Below are positions 1-9,026 of a DNA stretch of 64,000 nucleotides, piece after piece. This DNA is from Amycolatopsis balhimycina FH 1894 (lineage in GTDB: Bacteria; Actinomycetota; Actinomycetes; Mycobacteriales; Pseudonocardiaceae). Below the pieces are notes generated by a model, which was given only the letters and a program-made list of their open reading frames with translations, was not told where the DNA came from and ran no database searches. Numbering within the stretch: position 1 is the stretch's first letter; the number at the start of each line of letters is the position of its first letter. The stretch lies in contig NZ_KB913037.1 in the NCBI RefSeq assembly GCF_000384295.1, positions 3,892,649-3,956,648 on the forward strand, given 5' to 3'. Both the position numbers and the translations under genes were made by a program.

Positions 1-181
1 GCTCGACCGCCCGGCCCCAGTCGCGCTTGGCGCGCAGGTACTCCTCCCGCGCCTCGCCGGTCCAGCCGGCCAGCTCCGGCTCGACGTCCGTCTCCAGCTC
101 GGCCAGCAGCTCGCCCAGCTCACCGGTGATCGCCGCCATCCGGTCCAGCACCAGATCGGCGAGGCGGCAGTCCCGGGTCAC
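1..181 (-). CDS. WXG100 family protein (3' end outside window)
   Basis: Reads from a GTG at 181 whose first bases overlap the TGA stop of the upstream WXG100 gene (GTGA, a 4-base overlap), so the pair is translationally coupled. The visible 60 residues form a helix, then a W-T-G turn (AGWTGEAREEYLRAKRDW), then a second helix, which is the hallmark helix-turn-helix hairpin of EsxA/EsxB-type substrates of type VII (ESX) secretion. WXG100 proteins usually act as secreted heterodimers of about 100 residues, so about 30-40 residues should lie beyond the window edge. No ESX secretion ATPase is visible here. The family call is firm; the partner and export route are inferred. Confidence 0.75.
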   Translation of the reverse strand, partial: MTRDCRLADLVLDRMAAITGELGELLAELETDVEPELAGWTGEAREEYLRAKRDWGRAVE

Positions 182-435
182 GGCCGCCGCGGCCGCGGCA
201 TCGGGCCGCCGGTCGCCTCCAGCAGTCCCGCCAGCCGCGAGAGGATGACGTCGAACTCCTGCTCCCAGTCGCTCATCGCCTGGCCGAGCCGCACCGAAGC
301 TTCACCACGCCACGACGCCTGCGTCACCGCCATCTCGCTGTTGACGTCGCGAAGCCGGGAGCGGGCCGCTTCGACGGCGTACGCGAAACGGGCGGCGGCC
401 CGCTGCATGTCTTCGGTCGGCGCGGCTGTCGCCAT
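178..435 (-). CDS. WXG100 family protein
   Basis: 85 residues, all helical in character, with the central W-R-G turn (TQASWRGEASVRLGQAMSDW) that defines WXG100/ESX proteins. The ATG at 435 is chosen because GAGAGGAG lies 7 bases upstream; longer in-frame starts lack a ribosome site. It overlaps the next WXG100 gene by four bases, as EsxB/EsxA pairs typically do, so a heterodimer is likely. The C-terminus ends in a basic MPRPRRP tail rather than the usual YxxxD/E export signal, so the export signal may sit on the partner. It is transcribed divergently from the AfsR-type gene at 611. Confidence 0.8.
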   Translation of the reverse strand: MATAAPTEDMQRAAARFAYAVEAARSRLRDVNSEMAVTQASWRGEASVRLGQAMSDWEQEFDVILSRLAGLLEATGGPMPRPRRP

Positions 436-610
436 GCGGAACTCCTCTCGAGCCTCCCGCAGGGTGACCCACGCCGTGGCGGCGCGAAACCCCGCACGGT
501 CACCCGTTGCCCGAATGTCCGCCATCCTTGCCTGCCGGTTCACGGCGTCCGCGTATGCTCACGTCAGGCATCCGGCGCGTGACGATTCGTCAGCGCACGA
601 AGGGAGACCG

Positions 611-3600
611 ATGTCGGCTGCGGACGGCTCCGCACCGAGACTCCGGCTGCTGGGCCCCATGAAGGCCTGGCAAGGCGAAACGGAGCTGGAACTCGGCTCC
701 GCGCACCGCCGGACGGTGCTCGCCGCACTGGCGATGACCCCGAACCGCACGGTTTCGCGCGAGGAGCTGATCGACGCCGTCTGGGGCGAAGCGCCGCCGC
801 AGAGCGCGCAGGGGTCCATCTACACCTACATCTCCGGGCTGCGGCGCGCGCTCGAACCGGGTCGCGCCAAGGGCGAGGGCCCGCAGCTGCTCGCGTCGAT
901 CGGCTCCGGCTATTCGCTCTGCCTGGACGCCGAAGCGATCGACGTCCACCGGTTCGAAAGCCTGCGGGAGCAGGCACAGCGGGAGCAGGCGGCGGGTGAT
1001 CTCCGCGGCGCCCGCGCAACCCTCGACACGGCTTTGGGGCTCTGGCACGGGGTTCCGCTGTCCGGCCTGCCCGGGCCGTTCGCCGCGGCCCAGCGCGCGC
1101 GGCTCACCGAAGTGCGGCTGGCGACGATCGAACGGCGCGCGGAAGTCGTGCTGGAGTCCGGCGGGCACGCGGAGCTCGTCGCCGAGCTGACGGCGCTGAC
1201 CCGCGAACACCCGTTCCGCGAGACGCTGCGCGGGCTGCTCATGCGGGCCCTGGTCCAGGCGGGCAGGCGGACCGAGGCGATCGCGGTGTACGCCGACGTC
1301 CGAGACCGGCTCGTCGAGTCCTCGGGCACCGAGCCCGGCCCGCAGTTGCGGCGGCTGTACGACGAGCTGCGCGAAAGACCTGCCCCGGCACCGGAACCGC
1401 CGCCGTTCCCGCGTCGGGCGCGGGTCCCGGCCGCGACGCTGCCGGAGCAGGCGGAGATCTTCGTCGGCCGGGAAGCCGAAGTCGCCCGGCTGCGCGAAGC
1501 CGTCGCCGGTCTCGAAGCCGGCGTCGGCCGGTCGGTGTGGCTCGAGGGCGAACCGGGCATCGGCCGCACGGCGCTGCTGGCCGAAGTGCTTGCCATGACC
1601 CAAGACCTGAAGCCCGCCTTCGCCGCCGCGGACGCGCTGGACCAGCGCTTCGCCCTGCGCCCGTTGCTCGACGCGCTGGGCGTCCATCCGGACGCCGCCG
1701 ACGAACGCCGGGCCGCGCTCGCCACCCGGCTCGCCGGGCAACCCGGTGAAGACCCGGTCGACGGCGTGCTCGGGCTGGTGCGCGAGCTGTGCGCGGAAGC
1801 CCCGCTGGTGCTCGTGGTCGACGACCTGCAGTGGGCCGACGACACGACGCTGCGGGTCTGGCGGTACCTGAGCCGGGAGACGCGGCAGCTGCCGCTGCTG
1901 CTCGTCGGCGCCTGCCGTCCGGTGCCGCGACCGGCCGCGCTCGACGACCTGCGGGCCGAACCTGACAACGATGACATCGCCGTGGTATCGCTGCCTCCGC
2001 TGACCGAAGCCGCCGCGCGGAAGCTCGCCACCGAGCTGGTCGGCGCGCCGCCCGGACCCGGCCTCCAGACGCAGGTGTCCCACGCGGCCGGGAACCCGCG
2101 CTACGTCCGGGAAATCGTCCAGTCACTGCTGGCGCAGTCGTCGATCGTGCTCGACGGCGTCCACGCGCACCTCGACGGCAACGCGGGCCAGGCCATCCAA
2201 CCGGCGCTGGGCTCGCGGATCACGCTGTACCTGAGCTTCCTCTCCAGCGGGACCCGCGACACGCTGCGCTGGGCCGCGCTCCTCGGCCAGGAGTTCTCCC
2301 TGGCGGACATCGCCGTCGCCACCGAACGGTCACCGACGGCGCTGGTCGGCGCGGTCGACGAGGCGATCACGTCCGGGATGCTCGTCGAATCCGGCGACCG
2401 GCTGGCGTTCCGGCACCCGCTGGTGCGCCGCGTGCTCTACGAAAAGACGCCCGCGGCGATGCGGGTCGCACTGCACCGGCAGCTGGCCGAGGCCTTCGCC
2501 GCCGCGGGAGCGCCCGCCGAGCGCGTCGCCGAACAGCTCGCCGCCGCGCCCGCGCAGGTGGACCCGTGGGTCACCGCGTGGCTGCTGGAGCACATCGGCA
2601 CGGTCGCCACCGGAACCCCGCGCGTCGCGGTCGACCTGCTGCGCCACGCCGTCACGCAGGGCACGCTGCCGCCGGACGCGCGGGAGACGCTGACCGCGAC
2701 CCTGGCCCGGCTGCTGTTCTGGCTCGGCCGGGAACCCGAGGCCGAGGCACGCTCGGTCGTCGCGCGGACGGCCGACAGCAGGCGGGCGGCCGAGATGCGC
2801 TGGATCCTGGCCTACGTCTACTACCGCCGCGGCGACTTCTCCGAGGCGACCGCCGAACTGAAGCGGACCCTCGACGACGCCGACGTCCCGGAAATGTGGC
2901 GTGGGCGGCACGAGGCACTGCTGGCGACGCTGGAACGGCTCGGCGAGGACACGGTCCTGGCGCCGGCCGGGCTGCACCCGCTGGACGACGCGGCGCTGTC
3001 CGTCCCGAACCTCGACAGCCTCGACGAGGCCGCCGAGCCGCTCGACGCCGCCCGGCGCATCGCCGCGACGCGCGCGGTGCCGGGCGAGATGCACCTGGCC
3101 GGCGCGGTGCACTACTACTGGCTGGGCCGCTGGCCCGAGGCACTGGCCGAACTGGACGCGGTGATCCGCGACGGCGCGGACACCGCGTCCTACGTCCTGC
3201 GCAGCCTCGGCTCGACCCTGCTGGTGCACGGCGTCGGCGCGTTGATCGCCGGCCACCGCGGCGAACCGGTCCTGGCCAGGACGCACCTCGACACGGCCGA
3301 CCGGCAGCAGTGGCCGCCGGGGCTCGAGCCCGACGGCGGCGACTTCCTGCTCGCGGCACGGGCGTTGCTGGCCGAGCAGGAAGGCAGGCCCGAAGCGGCG
3401 CTGGCCGCGCTCCTGCCGCTGCTGGAGGACGACTACCCGCCCGCCGCGCGCCACCAGTGGCTGCCCGACCTCGTCCGGATCGCCGGACGGCTCGACGACC
3501 ACCAGCGTGCGCACCAGGCGCTGCGCCTGCTCGAACCCGAAGGCGACGTCCCGCCCGCGCACGCCGCGGCCGCCGCGCACTGCCGCGGCCTGGTCACCGG

Positions 3601-3865
3601 CGACCCCGAGCCGGTCCTCACCGCGGCCGGGCACTACCGGGCCGCCGGCCGGCTCCTCAAGCAGGCCAAGGCGACGGAGGACGCGGCGATCCTGCTCGCC
3701 GAAGCGGGCCGGCTCGACGACGCCCGGATGGCGTTCCGCGGGGCGATGACCGCCTACACCGGCATGGGCGCGGTCTGGGACGTCCACCGCGCGGAGCTCA
3801 GGATGCAGCCGTTCGGCATCCGCCGTGCCAACCCCGCGCGCCCTCGCGCCGCAGCCGCCGACTGA
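611..3865 (+). CDS. AfsR/SARP-family transcriptional regulator with degenerate P-loop
   Basis: 1084 residues. Residues about 10-95 are an OmpR-type winged helix, about 100-255 the bacterial transcriptional activation domain (BTAD), together a SARP module that binds direct repeats near -35 boxes. An AAA/NB-ARC-like domain follows: its P-loop near residue 312 reads GEPGIGRT, with arginine replacing the Walker A lysine, and Walker B near 400 reads LVLVVDDLQWAD. The remaining 650 residues are alpha-helical and TPR-like, with no C-terminal HTH. Start ATG 611 has AGGGAGA just upstream; the reading frame stays open further 5' only because of GC bias. Such proteins integrate nucleotide and protein signals to activate secondary metabolism or development. 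It is a tandem paralogue of the next gene. The target is unknown. Confidence 0.85.
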   Translation: MSAADGSAPRLRLLGPMKAWQGETELELGSAHRRTVLAALAMTPNRTVSREELIDAVWGEAPPQSAQGSIYTYISGLRRALEPGRAKGEGPQLLASIGSGYSLCLDAEAIDVHRFESLREQAQREQAAGDLRGARATLDTALGLWHGVPLSGLPGPFAAAQRARLTEVRLATIERRAEVVLESGGHAELVAELTALTREHPFRETLRGLLMRALVQAGRRTEAIAVYADVRDRLVESSGTEPGPQLRRLYDELRERPAPAPEPPPFPRRARVPAATLPEQAEIFVGREAEVARLREAVAGLEAGVGRSVWLEGEPGIGRTALLAEVLAMTQDLKPAFAAADALDQRFALRPLLDALGVHPDAADERRAALATRLAGQPGEDPVDGVLGLVRELCAEAPLVLVVDDLQWADDTTLRVWRYLSRETRQLPLLLVGACRPVPRPAALDDLRAEPDNDDIAVVSLPPLTEAAARKLATELVGAPPGPGLQTQVSHAAGNPRYVREIVQSLLAQSSIVLDGVHAHLDGNAGQAIQPALGSRITLYLSFLSSGTRDTLRWAALLGQEFSLADIAVATERSPTALVGAVDEAITSGMLVESGDRLAFRHPLVRRVLYEKTPAAMRVALHRQLAEAFAAAGAPAERVAEQLAAAPAQVDPWVTAWLLEHIGTVATGTPRVAVDLLRHAVTQGTLPPDARETLTATLARLLFWLGREPEAEARSVVARTADSRRAAEMRWILAYVYYRRGDFSEATAELKRTLDDADVPEMWRGRHEALLATLERLGEDTVLAPAGLHPLDDAALSVPNLDSLDEAAEPLDAARRIAATRAVPGEMHLAGAVHYYWLGRWPEALAELDAVIRDGADTASYVLRSLGSTLLVHGVGALIAGHRGEPVLARTHLDTADRQQWPPGLEPDGGDFLLAARALLAEQEGRPEAALAALLPLLEDDYPPAARHQWLPDLVRIAGRLDDHQRAHQALRLLEPEGDVPPAHAAAAAHCRGLVTGDPEPVLTAAGHYRAAGRLLKQAKATEDAAILLAEAGRLDDARMAFRGAMTAYTGMGAVWDVHRAELRMQPFGIRRANPARPRAAAAD

Positions 3866-3887
3866 ACCGCCCCGCCGCCGGCCAACG

Positions 3888-3940
3888 TCCGTGAATGGCA
3901 CATTGAGGGACTTGAAGTCCCGCAATGTGCCATTCACGGA
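3888..3940. terminator. 53-bp near-perfect palindrome downstream of afsR-like gene
   Basis: 18-base perfect outer arms (3888-3905 and 3923-3940), one symmetric A/G mismatch, then 7-base inner arms (3907-3913 and 3915-3921) around a single central base. It begins 22 bases after the stop at 3865. There is no U-tract, as is common for actinomycete terminators. The outer end TCCGTGAATG resembles the ends of the other palindromes in this window. Confidence 0.7.
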
Positions 3941-4077
3941 CTTCGGGCCGGGATCTAGGTGAACGCGCAACCTTGGGCGGGGTTGCCACGTCAGTAAGGT
4001 CACCGAAGTAGTCGGTACCGAGATGTCCCTGGGGGAACGGGGTCTGGGGCTGAAGTCCCAGAGGGGACGGCGACGAC

Positions 4078-7000
4078 ATGCCAGGGGATGCGGACACCGG
4101 TCTGCGGGTGGGCGTGCTCGGTCCGCTGCGTGCTTGGCGCGGGGCGGCCGAAATCGGCCTGGGCCCCGCCCGTCAGCGCGCCATCTTCGCGGTGCTCGCG
4201 GTCAACTCCGGCCGCCCGGTCCCCCGCGCCGAGCTGATCGACGCCGTGTGGGGCGATTCGGCGCCGGCGAGCGTCGAGGGCAGCGTCCACACCTACGTCT
4301 CCGGGCTGCGCCGGGCCCTCGAACCGGACCGGTCGCGCTGGTCGGCGGCCAGCGTCCTGGTCTCGGACCCGGCGGGGTATTCGCTGCTGCTCGGGGAAGA
4401 CGCGCTCGACGCGGCCGTGTTCGAGCGGCACCGCGAGCGGGCGCGGCGGCACCTCGAGCAGGGTGACCCACGGGCGGCGGTCACCGAGCTGGACGCCGCT
4501 CTCGCGCTCTGGCAGGGCGAAGCGCTTTCCGGCGTGCCGGGCGGGTTCGCCGAGCGGCACCGCGAACACCTCGCCGAGCTGCGGCTGGACACCCTCGAAC
4601 GACGCGCCGAAGCCGTGCTGGCCCTGGGCGGGCACCTCGATCTGGCGCCGGAACTGGCGGTGCTGGCCGGGGAACACCCGCTACGGGAGTCGCTGCGCGA
4701 GTCGCTCATGCTCGCTCTCTACCGCAGCGGCCGTCCCGCCGACGCCCTCGACGTCTTCCGCGACGCCCGCGCCACGCTCGTCGCGGAGCTCGGCGTGGAG
4801 CCCGGTCCGGCGCTGCAGCGGATCCAGCGGCAGATCCTCGCCCAGGACCCGGCCCTCGACGCGCCCGCGGCGCCGGTCGTGGTCACCGGGCACCGGCTCT
4901 TCGGCCGGGAAGCCGAGACGGCGAAGCTCGCCGAACTGGTCGCCGACGTCCGTGCCGGCCGCGGCCGGGCCGTCTGGATCGAAGGCGAAGCCGGGATCGG
5001 CAAGTCCGAGCTGCTCACCACCTCGCTGCCGGACGGGCCCGGCTTCGAGCGGCACTGGGTGGCCGCCGACGAGCTGAGCACCCGGTTCCCGCTGCAGGTG
5101 GTGCTGGAGTGCCTGGCGATCGACGTCCACTCGGACGACTCGCGGCGCGCGCGGCTGGCGCGGGAACTCGCGGGCGAGGGCCCGGTGCGGCGCGCCTGGG
5201 GCCCGGCCGACCCGGTGCTCGGCGCCGTCGACCGGCTGCTGGCCCTGGTCGACGAGCTGTGCGCGCACTGCCCGCAGGTGCTCGTGCTCGACGACCTGCA
5301 GTGGGCGGACGAGGCGTCCGTGCTGGTGTGGCACCGGCTCTGCGCGGCGACCCGGCAGCTGCCGCTGCTGCTGGTGGCCGCGACCCGCCCGGCGCCCGAC
5401 CGCTCCGAGCTCGCCCAGCTGCGCCGCGGCGTCCAGGCGCGGGACGGGGTCGTCCTCGACCTCGGGCCGCTGACCGGGGACGACGTCGGCAGGCTGATCG
5501 AGGACCAGATCGGGGCGCCGCCCGGGCCGGGACTGCGCGAGCTGGCCGCCCGTGGTGCGGGAAACCCGTTGTACGTCAAGGAGATGGTCGACGTCCTGGT
5601 GCGCGCCGGCGCGGTCGAGGTGCGCGGCGGCGAGGCCGACGTCGACGATTCGGCGGAGTTCGAGGCGCCGCGGTCGCTGGTCGCCGCGGTCGACCGCCGG
5701 CTGGACTTCCTGACCGCGCGGACGCAGGAAGTGCTGCGCTGGGGCGCGCTGCTGGGCATGGAGTTCGCCGTCGGCGACATCGCCGCGGTGCTCGGCACCC
5801 GGCCGTCGGACCTGCTGGAGCCGCTGGAAGAAGCCGTCGCGGCGAACGTGCTCATCGACACCGGGACGCAGCTGGCGTTCCGCCATCCCCTGCTGCGACA
5901 GGCGCTGTACGGCCGGCTGCTGGCCGGGACGCGGGCCGCCCTGCACCGGCAGGCGGCCGGGGCGCTCGCCGGGATCGGTGCCCCGGTCAAACGCGTCGCC
6001 GAGCAGCTGGTGGCGGCACCGGCCACTGTGGACGAATGGGTGCTGGACTGGGTCGCCGGGCACCACGCGGCCGTGTCGAACCGGGCGCCGCTGATCGCCG
6101 TCGAGCTGCTGGAACGGGCGCTGGCCGCATGCGACGGCACCGACCCGCGCCGGGAGACACTGCTCGTGGCGCTGGTCAAGGTGCTGTTCCGGTTGGAACG
6201 CGGCCCGGAAACCCTGGCGCGGCAGGCCCTCGACGTCGCCACCGAGCCGGACGCCGTCGAGGAGATGCGGCACATCCTCGCAGCGCTGCGGCACCGCCGC
6301 GGCGACACCGAAGGCGCGGTCGCGACCCTCGCCGCGACCGTCGACGACCCGGCCGTCCCGGAGCTCTGGCGGGTCAAGCACCGGCAGCTGCTGGCGAACT
6401 TCCGCCGCGGCGATCTGTCCGATTTGGACAGCGCGGAGCGGACGGCGCGCGAGATGAGAACGCTCGCCGGCGATGACCGGTACCTGACCGCGCACGCGCT
6501 GCAGTCGTTGTGGCTGGTCGATTCGGTGCGCCGGGAGCACGACCGCGCGCTCACCCACGTCGACGCGGCGATCGAAGCCGTCGGCGACGAGCACGAACTG
6601 GCCGACCTGCACCTCGACCTGCTCGACAACCGCGTGTTCACGCTGCAGAACCTCGACCGCCTGGCCGACGCGGGCGACACACTGCGCGCGGCGGGCGAAG
6701 TCGCGGCGCGGCACGCGCTGCCGGTCGGGCTGCAGGTGTCCGCCGCGGTGCACCGGTACTGGGAAGGCCGCTGGGACGAGGCGCTGGTCGAACTGGACAC
6801 GGTCATCGAGGACGGGCCGGCGATCACGTTCTACGGCCTGCGCGAGCCCGGCCCGGCGGCCCTGCTGCTGCACGGCGTCGCGGCGTTGATCGCGGGCCGC
6901 CGGGACGACCGGGCCCAGGCCGCGGCCCACCTCGACACGGCGGAGGAGTACGCCCCGGTGACCGGCGCCGAACGCGAGAGCTTCGACTTCCTGCTGGTCG

Positions 7001-7707
7001 CCGACGCCCTGGCGGCGGAGCAGCGCGGCGACCGGGTCCGCGCGTTGGCCGTCCTCGAGCCGATCCTGAACCCGACGTACGCGCAGATGATGCTGCGGCA
7101 CCAGTGGCTGCCGGCGTTCGTGCGGCTGGCGATGGAGCAGGACGACGTCGTCCGCGCCCGGCGGGCGCTGGCGGTGTGCGAGGAAGAAGCGGCGAAGGAA
7201 CGGCGGCCGGCCCGGGCGCACGCGGCGGCGTCGTGGTGCCGTGGCCTGATCGAGGAGGACCCGGCACCGGTGCTCGCGACGGCCGAGCACTTCCGCGCGG
7301 TCGGCCGCCGGCCCGAACTGGCCGCGGCGCTGGAGGACGCGGCCGTACTGCTGGCCCGCGCGGGCCGCCTGGACGCGGCGCACGCGGCGTTCGAAGAGGC
7401 CGCCGAGCTGTACACGGCGCTGGCGGCGCGCTGGGACCTGCGGCGCGCGGAAACCCGGCTGCGCCGCCTCGGCGTCCGCCGGGGTGCGCTGTTCACGGCG
7501 ATCCGGCCCGGACACGGCTGGGAGTCGCTGACGCCGATCGAGGTCCGCATCGCGAGCCTGGTCGCCGAGGGCCGGTCCAACCCGGACATCGCGGCCGAGC
7601 TGTCCCTGCCCCGGCGGACGGTCCAGGCCCACGTGGCCCGGCTGCTGGGCAAGCTGGAGACGCCGTCACGCTCGGGCGTCGCCGACGCCTTCCGGCAGCG
7701 CACCTGA
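4078..7707 (+). CDS. AfsR/SARP regulator with additional C-terminal LuxR HTH
   Basis: 1209 residues. An N-terminal winged helix (about 8-92) and BTAD (about 98-250) form a SARP unit. An AAA/NB-ARC-like ATPase follows with an intact P-loop (GEAGIGKS, near 302) and Walker B (VLVLDDLQWADE, near 401). After a long TPR-like region comes a LuxR-type HTH at about 1148-1205 (LTPIEVRIASLVAEGRSNPD, then RTVQAHVARLLGKLE). A protein with SARP at one end and a LAL-type LuxR HTH at the other is an uncommon fusion. ATG 4078 is preceded by GAGGGGA. It lies 236 bases upstream of the MauE/MauD peptide operon, on the same strand, so it is the obvious candidate activator; this is inference from position only. 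Confidence 0.85.
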   Translation: MPGDADTGLRVGVLGPLRAWRGAAEIGLGPARQRAIFAVLAVNSGRPVPRAELIDAVWGDSAPASVEGSVHTYVSGLRRALEPDRSRWSAASVLVSDPAGYSLLLGEDALDAAVFERHRERARRHLEQGDPRAAVTELDAALALWQGEALSGVPGGFAERHREHLAELRLDTLERRAEAVLALGGHLDLAPELAVLAGEHPLRESLRESLMLALYRSGRPADALDVFRDARATLVAELGVEPGPALQRIQRQILAQDPALDAPAAPVVVTGHRLFGREAETAKLAELVADVRAGRGRAVWIEGEAGIGKSELLTTSLPDGPGFERHWVAADELSTRFPLQVVLECLAIDVHSDDSRRARLARELAGEGPVRRAWGPADPVLGAVDRLLALVDELCAHCPQVLVLDDLQWADEASVLVWHRLCAATRQLPLLLVAATRPAPDRSELAQLRRGVQARDGVVLDLGPLTGDDVGRLIEDQIGAPPGPGLRELAARGAGNPLYVKEMVDVLVRAGAVEVRGGEADVDDSAEFEAPRSLVAAVDRRLDFLTARTQEVLRWGALLGMEFAVGDIAAVLGTRPSDLLEPLEEAVAANVLIDTGTQLAFRHPLLRQALYGRLLAGTRAALHRQAAGALAGIGAPVKRVAEQLVAAPATVDEWVLDWVAGHHAAVSNRAPLIAVELLERALAACDGTDPRRETLLVALVKVLFRLERGPETLARQALDVATEPDAVEEMRHILAALRHRRGDTEGAVATLAATVDDPAVPELWRVKHRQLLANFRRGDLSDLDSAERTAREMRTLAGDDRYLTAHALQSLWLVDSVRREHDRALTHVDAAIEAVGDEHELADLHLDLLDNRVFTLQNLDRLADAGDTLRAAGEVAARHALPVGLQVSAAVHRYWEGRWDEALVELDTVIEDGPAITFYGLREPGPAALLLHGVAALIAGRRDDRAQAAAHLDTAEEYAPVTGAERESFDFLLVADALAAEQRGDRVRALAVLEPILNPTYAQMMLRHQWLPAFVRLAMEQDDVVRARRALAVCEEEAAKERRPARAHAAASWCRGLIEEDPAPVLATAEHFRAVGRRPELAAALEDAAVLLARAGRLDAAHAAFEEAAELYTALAARWDLRRAETRLRRLGVRRGALFTAIRPGHGWESLTPIEVRIASLVAEGRSNPDIAAELSLPRRTVQAHVARLLGKLETPSRSGVADAFRQRT

Positions 7708-7943
7708 CCAACGCCGTCACTTCCCTCCCGTGCGGCTCACAGGGACAGGATTCGCCGGATGGCGGACATGCCGCTCCCACCCGCCACACCGGCCGGGCAC
7801 AGTCGGCGGGTATGACCGCGGGGCGGCGAGCGGATCCCGTGCCATTCTCGGAAGTCGTGCGCGGACGCTGAAGAATTGTGCGCGCATCCGCAAGACCTGG
7901 CCGCCATCCGCGCGCATACTTCCTCTTGGTGATGGGGGATCGA

Positions 7944-8465
7944 ATGCATTTCGTCGTCGAGTTCTGTCGATTGCTGATCGTGATGATCTTCATGGTGTCG
8001 GCATTCGGAAAGTCCGGTAAGGGACATCTCCGGGACTTCACGGATACGGTCGCGCAGCTGACATCGAACCGGCCCGCGCGGCCGATCGCCCGTTCGGTCG
8101 TCGCGGCCGAATTCGCGGTCGTCGCGCTGGCGTTGGCGCCGCCCACCCAGGCGGCCGGGCTTCTGCTCGCGGCGATACTGCTCGCGGGGTTCGCCGTGGT
8201 CGCCGAATTCGCCGTGCGCACGCATCGGCCGGTGGCTTGCCACTGCTTCGGCGGCACGGACGACACCATGCTCGGCCGCGCGCACGTCGTCCGCAACACC
8301 GTGCTGGCCGGGGTCGCGACGGCGGGATTCTTCGGCACCGTTTTCGTCGCTCCCCGCGCCGCCGCCGGCCTCACGCTGACCGCGGGCCTGGCCGCGTTCG
8401 CGGTGGCCGCACCGCTGGTGCGGTGGCCGGACATCCGTGTCCTCTTCGCCGATACGAGCATCTGA
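7944..8465 (+). CDS. MauE/DoxX-like membrane redox protein
   Basis: 173 residues with four hydrophobic segments and the MauE signature CHCFG at about 99-103. In methylamine utilisation MauE works with MauD to form the many disulfides of the small MADH subunit; MauE-like proteins are related to DoxX and to the four-helix quinone-linked disulfide oxidases. ATG 7944 has GGGGGA four bases upstream; an ATG at 7932 is possible but has no ribosome site. It is the first gene of a tight run (gap 21 bases to the MauD-like gene) ending in a Cys-rich peptide, so the likely job is to drive disulfide formation in that peptide. No methylamine dehydrogenase genes are present. Confidence 0.8.
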   Translation: MHFVVEFCRLLIVMIFMVSAFGKSGKGHLRDFTDTVAQLTSNRPARPIARSVVAAEFAVVALALAPPTQAAGLLLAAILLAGFAVVAEFAVRTHRPVACHCFGGTDDTMLGRAHVVRNTVLAGVATAGFFGTVFVAPRAAAGLTLTAGLAAFAVAAPLVRWPDIRVLFADTSI

Positions 8466-8486
8466 TCCGGAAAGAAGGACAGTCAC

Positions 8487-9026
8487 ATGGGTTATCTTTA
8501 CGGCGCCATTGTGGTGTGCGCGCTGCTGACGGCCGGTTCCCTGCTGCTGAACCTCGGAGTCGTCCGGCGCCTTCGTGAACACGAATCGGTCCTCAGCGAG
8601 ATCCGGATGCGCCCGCCCGCCACACCGGTCCTCGCGATCGAGCCCGGGGAGTCGCCCACGCCCTTCGAGGCGGTGGACGTCGACGGCCGCGAACTGACCA
8701 ATCGGACGATCGCTTTCTCGCGGGTCACCTTCTTCACCGCCGACTGCCAGGCCTGCGAAAAAGCCCTTCCCGAATTCCTGGCACGGCCGGCCGCCGACGG
8801 CGAGCAGACCATCGCGGTGGTGGTCGGTCCCGAGCCGGCGACCGCGGACCAGGTCGAGCGGCTCCGAGACCGGGCGCGGGTCGTCCGAGAGGACTTCGGC
8901 GGCCCGGTCTCCACGGCCTTCGGAGTGCGCGGCTTCCCGGTCACCGTGCTTCTGGACGAAGACGGCAGGGCGGCCACCGACCTCGGCGGGAGCGACGCCG
9001 CGGCCCGGAACGCGCTCGTGTCATGA
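8487..9026 (+). CDS. MauD/TlpA-like membrane-anchored thiol-disulfide protein
   Basis: 179 residues. Residues 2-27 form one membrane anchor (LYGAIVVCALLTAGSLLLNL); the rest is a thioredoxin fold facing outward, with the redox motif at 86-90 (DCQAC, cysteines 87 and 90) after the FFTA strand and the cis-Pro region GFPVTVLLD near the end. This layout matches MauD and TlpA/ResA-type oxidoreductases. GAAGGA precedes ATG 8487. Its stop overlaps the exporter start as ATGA. Paired with MauE upstream, it probably oxidises or isomerises disulfides of the peptide encoded at 11274. Confidence 0.85.
   Translation: MGYLYGAIVVCALLTAGSLLLNLGVVRRLREHESVLSEIRMRPPATPVLAIEPGESPTPFEAVDVDGRELTNRTIAFSRVTFFTADCQACEKALPEFLARPAADGEQTIAVVVGPEPATADQVERLRDRARVVREDFGGPVSTAFGVRGFPVTVLLDEDGRAATDLGGSDAAARNALVS

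Noticed and set aside
590..2083. Long antisense open frames across the AfsR-type genes (and similar over most long genes)
   Set aside because: High-GC DNA keeps other frames open. These lack ribosome sites, domain content and third-position GC bias of their own, and lie opposite clear genes.
7944..9026. Methylamine utilisation (mau) cluster
   Set aside because: No methylamine dehydrogenase subunits or maturation genes (mauG, mauB, mauA) are near; the two genes are associated with export and a Cys-rich peptide instead.
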